The position numbers were made by a program, and so were the translations under genes. A stretch of 10,879 bases of DNA from Oscillospiraceae bacterium (lineage in GTDB: Bacteria; Bacillota; Clostridia; Oscillospirales; Ruminococcaceae): assembly GCA_003516865.1 (NCBI GenBank), contig DPBR01000072.1, positions 1-10,879 on the forward strand, in the 5' to 3' direction. Shown here one piece after another: positions 1 to 4,866 of this stretch (position 1 is its first letter; the number at the start of each line of letters is the position of its first letter). Under the pieces are notes generated by a model. That model saw only the letters and a list, made by a program, of their open reading frames with translations. It was not told where the DNA came from and did not search any database.

Positions 1-119
1 TCAACATAAATCCCGCGCTGCTTTTCGAGGCTTTTGAGAAGCAAACGGGCGATAAAATAACGCGTCTGAAAATTACGAGAACAAGAATTTTTGCACAAAA
101 CGGCGAGGAATTCAGATAA
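1..119 (+). CDS. 3' end of an unassigned protein (partial)
   Basis: An open frame enters from the left edge and ends at TAA 117-119, giving 38 residues that finish in ...NGEEFR. The visible tail is rich in charged residues, with an amphipathic stretch (FEAFEKQTGDKITRLKI), and has no membrane segment. Codon use resembles the downstream genes (GC-rich third positions, AAA/GAA mixed), which supports real coding. It is followed by an AT-rich gap and a fresh promoter, so it is probably the last gene of a preceding transcription unit. I do not recognise the family from this fragment and assign no function. Confidence 0.6.
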   Translation, partial: NINPALLFEAFEKQTGDKITRLKITRTRIFAQNGEEFR

Positions 120-166
120 AATCGGCGATTTCTATAAAATAAATCTTATTTATTCGGTAAAATTGC

Positions 167-195
167 TTGATTTTTCTGTTAAAATATGTTACAAT
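167..195 (+). promoter_or_regulatory. Sigma-A promoter of the SGNH/DUF4358/SLOG operon
   Basis: The -35 is TTGATT (167-172), the spacer is 17 nt, and the -10 is TACAAT (190-195). A TG at 187-188 makes it an extended -10. The start of transcription would fall near 202, giving a leader of about 30 nt. The upstream gap (120-166) is AT-rich. It holds a weak AT-only inverted repeat (AAATAA 137-142 / TTATTT 146-151) but no clear terminator for the preceding gene. Confidence 0.7.
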
Positions 196-230
196 ATGAA
201 TATTAACAGCAAGGGGGAAAATGTCAGAAT

Positions 231-1157
231 ATGGTAAATCCAAATGACGGGAGAAAATATAAAAAACCGAAACTCCCGAAAGCGATTGTGATAATGTATG
301 CGCTTATGATAATCGTTTTGCTGGGGATTTGCACGGGCGTTTTCATTGTTTTGTTCTCGAATGTGAGCGAAAATCAGGGGAAATCACAGAACAGCAGCGA
401 AAGCGCGGCAATTATTGAAAGCAGTTCGGCGCAAAGCGAAAAACCCGTTTCTTCATCGGCGGAAAGCAGCTCGGAGAGTATTATTTTCACCTCCGACAGC
501 GGCAGCGAGTATATCAGGTCAACCGACAGTTCAACGGAAAGCTCGTCCACAAGCAATATAATATACACACCTTCGGAAACACTTTCGGAGAACTTCGACA
601 GAGCGTTTTTCGAGGACGATTTGTTTATCGGCGACAGCATTTTCACGGGACTTTATCTCTATGACGGTTATCTCGCCGAGAAAAACGTCGCGGCGGCGGT
701 TGGCTACACGCCCTACGGCGCGATGAGCAAGGCGATTGACAGCAAGGGTATGACGGCGCTGGAATACGCGAAGGAAATGCAGCCTAAGCGCATTTTCATA
801 ATGCTCGGAAGCAACGCGCTTTCAGGCGGCAGCCACAGCGGACTTGAGGAGAGCTATCGCGAGCTTGTAAGCAGGCTTATGGGTGCTTGCCCGAATGCGG
901 ATATCTGCTGTATTTCGATTACTCCGACCGCGAGATACAACGACTACCCGAATATCGACAACAGCGAGGTTCGCGAGGTTAACGCGGTAATAAAGAGTAT
1001 GTGCTCGGAGCTTGGGCTGAAGTACTGCGACCTCTACTCGCTGATAAGCGATGAGGACGGCTATTTCCGCGATGATTACGCCGAAGTTGACGGTATGCAC
1101 TTCCTTGGCAAAACTTACGCGGTTTTGCTGTCGGCGTTACAGAAAATAATGAGTTGA
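231..1157 (+). CDS. Membrane-anchored SGNH/GDSL-like hydrolase
   Basis: This 308-residue protein has a short basic cytoplasmic N-terminus, one hydrophobic segment (about 18-43), a Ser/Glu-rich low-complexity linker (about 46-118) and a C-terminal extracellular domain (about 125-308). The domain shows the SGNH blocks: GDSI around S136 as nucleophile, GSN at 193-195 with N195 for the oxyanion hole, and DGMH with D287 and H290 as the other catalytic residues. The usual Gly of block II is not obvious. The family hydrolyses esters, often acetyl groups on surface sugars or peptidoglycan, but the substrate cannot be read here. ATG 231 is the only sensible start. It lies 13 nt after AAGGGGG (211-217), slightly far. 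First gene of a four-gene operon; 17 nt separate it from the lipoprotein gene. The fold is fairly sure, the substrate unknown. Confidence 0.8.
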   Translation: MVNPNDGRKYKKPKLPKAIVIMYALMIIVLLGICTGVFIVLFSNVSENQGKSQNSSESAAIIESSSAQSEKPVSSSAESSSESIIFTSDSGSEYIRSTDSSTESSSTSNIIYTPSETLSENFDRAFFEDDLFIGDSIFTGLYLYDGYLAEKNVAAAVGYTPYGAMSKAIDSKGMTALEYAKEMQPKRIFIMLGSNALSGGSHSGLEESYRELVSRLMGACPNADICCISITPTARYNDYPNIDNSEVREVNAVIKSMCSELGLKYCDLYSLISDEDGYFRDDYAEVDGMHFLGKTYAVLLSALQKIMS

Positions 1158-1174
1158 ACAAGAGGAGAAGGACT

Positions 1175-1669
1175 ATGAAAAAGATTATACTTACGGTTAT
1201 TACGGCGGCGCTTGTGTGCTCGATGTGCGGCTGCGGAAACGGCGGCGGAAGCTCGCAGAACAGCTCCCAGACTTCAAGCAGCGCTTCGCAGAGCGCGCTT
1301 TCACTCAGCGAAAGAACAAAAAAGCTTTTGGACGAGGTTAAATTCCCGTCGATGGTCGAGGTTAATCAGGAAAAGCTTGAGCTTTATTTTGACGTGAGCG
1401 ATGGCGACGTAACCGAATATTCCGCATACATCTGCGGTTCGGGAGCAATGCCCGATGAATTTGGCGTGTTTACGGCAAAGGACGCGGATACTGCGGCAAA
1501 GCTTAAAGCTTCGATTGAAAAGAGAATTGAATCGCTCCGCAAGACATACGCGGATTACACTCCCAAGGAGATGTATAAGCTTGACGACAGCTTCGTGAAT
1601 GTAAACGGAAATACGGTAAGCTACGCAGTCTGCGCGGATAACGCAAAGGCGAAAGATATTCTCGGATAA
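1175..1669 (+). CDS. DUF4358-type lipoprotein
   Basis: This 164-residue secreted protein has a signal peptide MKKIILTVITAALVCSMCG followed by Cys20, the likely lipidation site. The -3 residue is Met rather than the usual Leu, and Cys15 and Cys18 are nearby, so the lipobox is not classic. A Ser/Gln-rich linker (25-45) leads to a domain at about 50-164. It has the DUF4358 pattern: EY.AYICGSGAMPDEFGVF around 81-99, a helix with repeated K/A/E residues, Y134, and an edge strand VSYAVC. The start is ATG 1175, with AGGAG at 1163-1167; an in-frame TTG at 1154 overlaps the previous stop and has no ribosome binding site. DUF4358 proteins have no known activity. Context with an SGNH hydrolase suggests a cell-envelope role (inference). 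Confidence 0.75.
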   Translation: MKKIILTVITAALVCSMCGCGNGGGSSQNSSQTSSSASQSALSLSERTKKLLDEVKFPSMVEVNQEKLELYFDVSDGDVTEYSAYICGSGAMPDEFGVFTAKDADTAAKLKASIEKRIESLRKTYADYTPKEMYKLDDSFVNVNGNTVSYAVCADNAKAKDILG

Positions 1670-1690
1670 AACTGAAAAAGAGGTGAGCTT

Positions 1691-2071
1691 ATGGGCATTG
1701 AATGCGCCGTAATTGCAGGCATTTTCGTGATATTCATAGTAGTATTTATCTGCACAAAGCGCAGACAATGGGCGTGGGCAACGCTGCCGCTGCTTCTTGT
1801 GCCGCTTACGGATTTTCTGATAGAATATCTGTTCATAAGCGCGCTGAAAATCCCCGTAACCGTGTTCGGCGGTATTTTGGCGCTCGTAATCGCGGTTGCG
1901 GTATCTGCGGCTTGGATAGGACTGTATGCAGGTCATCTGGACCACAAACGCTACAAGGCGTCCTACATCATCACGACAAATCTGTTCAATATCGCGCTCG
2001 CGGCGATAATCATAAGCGACGTGCTGTCGAAATCGTCGATTGACTCAATTATTATCGTCAAGGGAATGTAA
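1691..2071 (+). CDS. Small four-helix membrane protein, unknown function
   Basis: This 126-residue protein has four predicted hydrophobic helices at about 4-21, 28-50, 56-80 and 92-111. Basic loops (CTKRRQ at 21-26, HKRYK at 85-89) suggest that these loops are cytoplasmic. The ribosome binding site AGGTGAG lies just before ATG 1691, and the gene follows the lipoprotein by 21 nt. Only 3 nt separate its stop from the SLOG gene, so translation of the two is probably coupled. I recognise no family motif. It has no cysteine pair and no charged intramembrane motif that would suggest an enzyme or channel. Its operon places it with envelope proteins, but its role is unknown. Confidence 0.75.
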   Translation: MGIECAVIAGIFVIFIVVFICTKRRQWAWATLPLLLVPLTDFLIEYLFISALKIPVTVFGGILALVIAVAVSAAWIGLYAGHLDHKRYKASYIITTNLFNIALAAIIISDVLSKSSIDSIIIVKGM

Positions 2072-2074
2072 GAG

Positions 2075-2563
2075 ATGTACTCGGTATCATTTACGGGATA
2101 TCGTCCCGAAAAAATGCCCTTTCCGGACGAAAACCACCCGCTTTGCGGCGCGCTGAAAAAGCGGCTTCGCGGGGAAATCGAAAAGTGCATAGACGATGGC
2201 GCGGACTGCTTTTTCACGGGAATGGCGCGGGGAACGGATATGTGGTGCGCGGAAATCGTTCTTGAACTGAAAAAAACGCACGATAACCTGAAACTGACGG
2301 CGATAATTCCCTGCCAAACGCAGACAAACAGCTGGGACGTCGAAGATAAGCTCAGATATGAGAATATTCTGAAAAATTGTCAGGGCGTTGTCTGCGTAAG
2401 CGAGAATTACACGAAAAGCTGTATGATGAAGCGAAACCGCGCGCTCGTGGACTGCTGCGACGTGTTGATTGCGGTGTTTGACGGGAAAAGCGGCGGCACG
2501 GCGAACACGGTGAAATACGCTAGGACAAAATCCCGCAAAATCATTATCGTTTCACCCGAATAA
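2075..2563 (+). CDS. SLOG-family protein (DUF1273 / YpsA-like)
   Basis: This 162-residue cytoplasmic protein has the hallmarks of the DUF1273/YpsA branch of the SLOG (SMF/DprA-LOG) nucleotide-binding superfamily. These are an N-terminal SFTGYRPEK motif (5-13), the glycine loop FTGMARGTDMWCAE (47-60) after the second strand, a conserved MKRNRALVDCCDVLIAVFDG stretch near 118-137, and GGTANTVKYA (140-149). The length fits the family (about 160-190). SLOG proteins are thought to bind or cleave nucleotide-derived ligands; YpsA in Bacillus affects cell division and stress, with no proven reaction. A weak AAGGGA sits about 9 nt before ATG 2075. The gene is the last of the operon and is followed at once by a terminator. 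Confidence 0.88.
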   Translation: MYSVSFTGYRPEKMPFPDENHPLCGALKKRLRGEIEKCIDDGADCFFTGMARGTDMWCAEIVLELKKTHDNLKLTAIIPCQTQTNSWDVEDKLRYENILKNCQGVVCVSENYTKSCMMKRNRALVDCCDVLIAVFDGKSGGTANTVKYARTKSRKIIIVSPE

Positions 2564-2565
2564 TC

Positions 2566-2596
2566 AAAATCCCCCGTCAAAAGGCGAGGGATTTTT
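2566..2596 (+). terminator. Intrinsic terminator after the SLOG gene
   Basis: The stem is AAAATCCC (2566-2573) with GGGATTTT, and an inner CGTC/GGCG closes an AAAA loop (2579-2582). There is one C-A mismatch. It is followed by a T run to 2596, and it begins 3 nt after the SLOG stop codon. Confidence 0.85.
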
Positions 2597-2630
2597 CATA
2601 TCTGACAGCCTTTTTCCCAAATCAATTCAT

Positions 2631-2672
2631 AATCCCCTCTTGTCCGAATAAAATAGGACGAGGGGGATTTTT
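2631..2672 (+). promoter_or_regulatory. Hairpin enclosing the symporter ribosome binding site
   Basis: AATCCCCTC (2631-2639) pairs with GAGGGGGATT (2660-2669, one G bulged), and GTCC (2642-2645) pairs with GGAC (2656-2659), around an AT-rich loop of 10 nt. The 3' arm contains the whole AGGGGG ribosome binding site (2661-2666) and is followed by TTTT and ATG 2673. The element can therefore work as a ribosome-binding-site lock, an intrinsic terminator, or both. The only promoter candidate upstream is weak (CTGACA 2602-2607, CATAAT 2628-2633, spacer 20 nt). Confidence 0.55.
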
Positions 2673-4232
2673 ATGGAAATAATTGCATTTCTGAACGATA
2701 AAATCATCTGGGGCGCGCCGATGATATGCGCGATGCTGTTCACGGGAGTGTATTTCAGCGTGAAAAGCCGCTTTTTTCAGGTGAGAAAGTTCGGATTGAT
2801 ACTCAAATCAACGGTATTTTCGCGCGAAAAACGCGGAGAAAACGGCACTTCCCCGTTTCAGGCAATGTGTCAGGCGCTTGCGGCAACCCTCGGCACGGGA
2901 AATATCGCGGGAGTCGGCTCTGCGCTTGCAATCGGCGGAGCGGGCGCGGTTTTCTGGATGTGGGTGTGCGCGGTTTTCGGTATGATGACGGGCTTCGCGG
3001 AAAACGTTCTCGGTTTTCTCTATCGAAAGCGCGATAAAAACGGAAATTTTCACGGCGGCGCTATGTTTTATATCCGCGACGGTCTGGAGAAAAAAAGCGC
3101 GCTAAAGCGCATAGCAAAGCCGCTTTCGCTTGTTTACGCGGGACTTTGCCTTTTGGCGGGATTTGGAATGGGAAACGCGGCGCAGATGAACTCGGCAGCC
3201 GAAGCGCTGAAAGTCGGGTTCGGCTTGCCGCCGATTGTGACGGGAATTGCTCTCGCGGCGCTTGCGGCGGTCGTGGTATTCGGCGGAGTGAACAGAATTG
3301 CTTCGTTTTCGGCGAAAATCGTGCCGATAATGTCGGGATTTTACATCATCGGCTCGGCGTACATTCTCATTGCAAACGCAGCGCGGCTTCCCGAGGTTTT
3401 TGGCGAAATATTCGGGTCTGCGTTCGGAGTTTCGGCTGTCGGGGGCGGAATATTCGGCGCAGCGGTGAAAACGGCTGTGTCAATGGGTTTCAAGCGCGGC
3501 GCGTTCTCGAACGAGGCAGGGCTTGGAACGTCCGTTTTCGCACACACGGCAAGCGATATAAAAAGCGCGAAAATATGCGGAATGTGGAGCGTTTTTGAGG
3601 TCTTTTTCGATACGATTGTGATGTGCGGATTAACGGCGGTTGTGCTGCTGACAAGCGGCTGCGGGCTGCCCGATAAGTCGGCGGCGCTGAGCTGCGTGAG
3701 CGAGCAAACGCAGTATTTTCGGCTTGACGAGAGCGATAGGATAATATTGCAAAGCGGCTCTAACGGCGAGAAAGCTATTTGCTTCGGCGTTCACGGCGAG
3801 CAATTTTACGCGGAAATACCGAACTCCGCGCCTTATTCCAACGTAATGCAGATAACCGGCATTTCCCGCGGCGGGAAGATGGTCGGCGCGGATATCGAAC
3901 CGGTTTCGGGCGCGGGACTTGCTTCAATCGCGTTTAAAACGCAGTTCGGCGATTGGGCTGGCGGCGTTTTGTCGGTACTCGTGGCTATGTTCGCGTTTTC
4001 AACGGTAATCGGCTGGTCGTATTTCGGCAGCGAAGCGGCGCGCTTTCTGTTCGGAAATCGCGCAGAAAAGCCGTTTCTCGCGATATTCACGGCATTTTCG
4101 GTTGTGGGCGCAGCGGTTAATATGGCGCTTACGTGGGGAATTGCGGATATGCTGAACGGGCTAATGGCGCTGCCGAACCTGTTCGCGGTGTTCGCGCTGA
4201 GAAAAGAAGTCATAAACGAGCTGAAAAAGTAA
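2673..4232 (+). CDS. AGCS-family amino acid:cation (alanine/glycine) symporter
   Basis: This 519-residue integral membrane protein is of the alanine or glycine:cation symporter family. Visible landmarks are the N-terminal helix (about 12-30), SRFFQVRKF (32-40), the signature FQAMCQALAATLGTGNIAGVG split across 62-82, the HGGAMFYI motif (127-134), and FSNEAGLGTSVFAHTASD (278-295), the counterpart of the canonical NEAG.G...AH sequence. FAFSTVIGWSYFG (440-452) marks the C-terminal half. It should import a small amino acid with Na+ or H+; the substrate is not readable. Family members are mostly 440-490 residues. The extra length comes from a hydrophilic stretch at about 331-411 between two helices, described under findings. 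The gene is monocistronic by its own terminator. Confidence 0.92.
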   Translation: MEIIAFLNDKIIWGAPMICAMLFTGVYFSVKSRFFQVRKFGLILKSTVFSREKRGENGTSPFQAMCQALAATLGTGNIAGVGSALAIGGAGAVFWMWVCAVFGMMTGFAENVLGFLYRKRDKNGNFHGGAMFYIRDGLEKKSALKRIAKPLSLVYAGLCLLAGFGMGNAAQMNSAAEALKVGFGLPPIVTGIALAALAAVVVFGGVNRIASFSAKIVPIMSGFYIIGSAYILIANAARLPEVFGEIFGSAFGVSAVGGGIFGAAVKTAVSMGFKRGAFSNEAGLGTSVFAHTASDIKSAKICGMWSVFEVFFDTIVMCGLTAVVLLTSGCGLPDKSAALSCVSEQTQYFRLDESDRIILQSGSNGEKAICFGVHGEQFYAEIPNSAPYSNVMQITGISRGGKMVGADIEPVSGAGLASIAFKTQFGDWAGGVLSVLVAMFAFSTVIGWSYFGSEAARFLFGNRAEKPFLAIFTAFSVVGAAVNMALTWGIADMLNGLMALPNLFAVFALRKEVINELKK

Positions 4233-4236
4233 GTAC

Positions 4237-4268
4237 AGCGCCGTTCCGAAGGGAAGCGGCGCTTTTTT
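4237..4268 (+). terminator. Intrinsic terminator of the symporter gene
   Basis: AGCGCCG (4237-4243) pairs with CGGCGCT (4257-4263) and TTCC with GGAA, around a GAAG loop, with one bulged G. Six T residues follow (4263-4268). The T run overlaps the stop codon of the convergent minus-strand small gene. On the minus strand the same hairpin lacks a good T run, so it is mainly a plus-strand terminator. Confidence 0.9.
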
Positions 4269-4435
4269 CACATCATTGTGTCCATAAAATTTCCGAGCAT
4301 TTTCATAGCTTTTGCGGCGGTTTTTCCCGCGCGGTTTCTTCCGCCCGTGAACATTCTCACAGCAACAAAAGCCGCTCCTCCCGCGATTACGCCAGCGGCG
4401 GCGCCCTTGATTACGCTTGAAGTTTGTCTTGTCAT
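4268..4435 (-). CDS. Small protein with an N-terminal Gly/Ala-rich hydrophobic segment
   Basis: A 55-residue minus-strand frame starts at ATG 4433-4435 behind AAAGAGGTGATTTT, a very strong ribosome binding site. It begins MTRQTSSVIKGAAAGVIAGG, has one short glycine/alanine-rich hydrophobic segment (about 9-27), then a basic region (GGRNRAGKTAAKAMK) and ends NFMDTMM. This layout resembles the many unstudied small YtxH-like membrane proteins of clostridia (one helix, then a basic amphipathic helix). That resemblance comes from memory and is not a domain call. It has its own promoter on the minus strand. It converges on the symporter gene and is divergent from the ammonium transporter. Function unknown. 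Confidence 0.75.
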   Translation of the reverse strand: MTRQTSSVIKGAAAGVIAGGAAFVAVRMFTGGRNRAGKTAAKAMKMLGNFMDTMM

Positions 4436-4463
4436 AAAATCACCTCTTTTTTGAAAGTTTACG

Positions 4464-4493
4464 CTTATATTTTATGCAAATTTGCGTTATCAA
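4464..4493 (-). promoter_or_regulatory. Promoter of the small minus-strand gene, with a palindrome in the spacer
   Basis: Read on the minus strand: -35 TTGATA (4488-4493), 18-nt spacer, -10 TATAAG (4464-4469). The spacer holds a perfect 10-bp palindrome, GCAAATTTGC (4476-4485), which could be an operator. Transcription would start near 4457, giving a leader of about 22 nt. Confidence 0.6.
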
Positions 4494-4682
4494 CGCTCGA
4501 AAATATATGGAATTTGCACTTCTTTTTTTAGGAAAATCGCTGTTTTTATTAATAAAAATATGCTGTTTTGTGCCAAAGAAGGGATTTTTTGTGCAAAATG
4601 CAAGCAATTTTTGTTGATATTGCATTTGTTTTGTACAATTATCCAAAATGCAAGTTATCAAAGAAAAAGTTGCAAAAATCGC
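4494..4682. promoter_or_regulatory. AT-rich intergenic region with clustered TGCA motifs
   Basis: This stretch between the two divergent promoters has no convincing gene. The open frames on both strands here are Lys/Phe/Cys-rich, lack ribosome binding sites and arise from the repeats. It contains the 11-bp direct repeat CAAAATGCAAG at 4594-4604 and 4644-4654, an inverted copy of its core TTGCATTT at 4620-4627, and further TGCA sites at 4515-4518, 4592-4595 and 4671-4674. There is also the direct repeat TTTTGTGC at 4566-4573 and 4587-4594, 21 bp apart. It reads as a possible array of regulator sites upstream of the ammonium transporter promoter. Confidence 0.45.
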
Positions 4683-4711
4683 TTGACAAATTATGATAAC
4701 GCGAGTATAAT
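4683..4711 (+). promoter_or_regulatory. Perfect-consensus sigma-A promoter of the Amt-PII gene
   Basis: The -35 is TTGACA (4683-4688), the spacer is 17 nt, and the -10 is TATAAT (4706-4711). A second overlapping TATAAT lies at 4711-4716 but is 22 nt from the -35. Transcription should start near 4718, leaving a leader of about 149 nt before ATG 4867. A perfect promoter before a long structured leader suggests that control occurs after initiation or by a repressor. Confidence 0.9.
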
Positions 4712-4717
4712 ATAATC

Positions 4718-4845
4718 AAAGCAAGGGAGCTTTAGACCAACGGTCGGCATACCAAAGCAAACGCGCGCGGAAGTAATAATTTCCGAAAAGCCGCGATAAT
4801 TGTTTTGGTAAGTCAATCGAGGGCTGAGGCTCTTTTTGTTTTACT
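4718..4845 (+). ncRNA. Candidate structured leader RNA (riboswitch- or attenuator-like) of the Amt-PII gene
   Basis: By hand folding, AAGGGAGC (4723-4730) pairs with GCTCTTTT (4829-4836; eight pairs including two G-U), closing a junction directly before the T run TTTTTGTTTT. Inside lie a small hairpin GACC-AAC-GGTC (4735-4745) and a long arm TACCAAA (4750-4756) with TTTGGTA (4804-4810). That arm contains CGCG/CGCG (4764-4767 or 4762-4765 with 4792-4795) and a terminal CGGAAG/TTTCCG hairpin with loop TAATAA. A single-stranded segment (4811-4828) includes a GGCTGAGGCT repeat. A closing stem abutting a U tract is the layout of an off-type riboswitch or attenuator. I could not match it to a known class (TPP, glutamine, guanidine, c-di-GMP and glycine motifs looked for). 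The fold is a proposal. Confidence 0.45.
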
Positions 4846-4866
4846 AATAATAAAGGAGCGGATTTT

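Noticed and set aside
221..247. Eight-codon ORF (MSEYGKSK) overlapping the start of the SGNH gene
   Set aside because: Its ATG is only 3 nt from the GGGGG run and the peptide shows nothing leader-like (no run of one amino acid, no attenuator). Probably chance.
1154..1174. TTG start for the first DUF4358 lipoprotein overlapping the previous stop
   Set aside because: It would add MNKRRRT before the signal peptide and has no ribosome binding site; ATG 1175 has AGGAG at the right distance.
4464..4487. GCAAATTTGC palindrome as an intrinsic terminator
   Set aside because: It is AT-rich, has no loop or T run in a useful place, and lies within a promoter spacer; an operator is more plausible.
4482..4715. 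Plus-strand 77-residue frame and the opposing minus-strand 73-residue frame in the amt upstream region
   Set aside because: No ribosome binding sites, odd Cys/Phe/Lys composition, and they run through the promoters. The repeated peptide pieces come from DNA motif repeats.
4718..4845. Known riboswitch or ANTAR two-hairpin target in the amt leader
   Set aside because: The TPP, glycine, guanidine, c-di-GMP and glnA signature sequences are not present, and the hexaloop TAATAA does not fit the ANTAR A..G pattern. Kept only as an unclassified leader.
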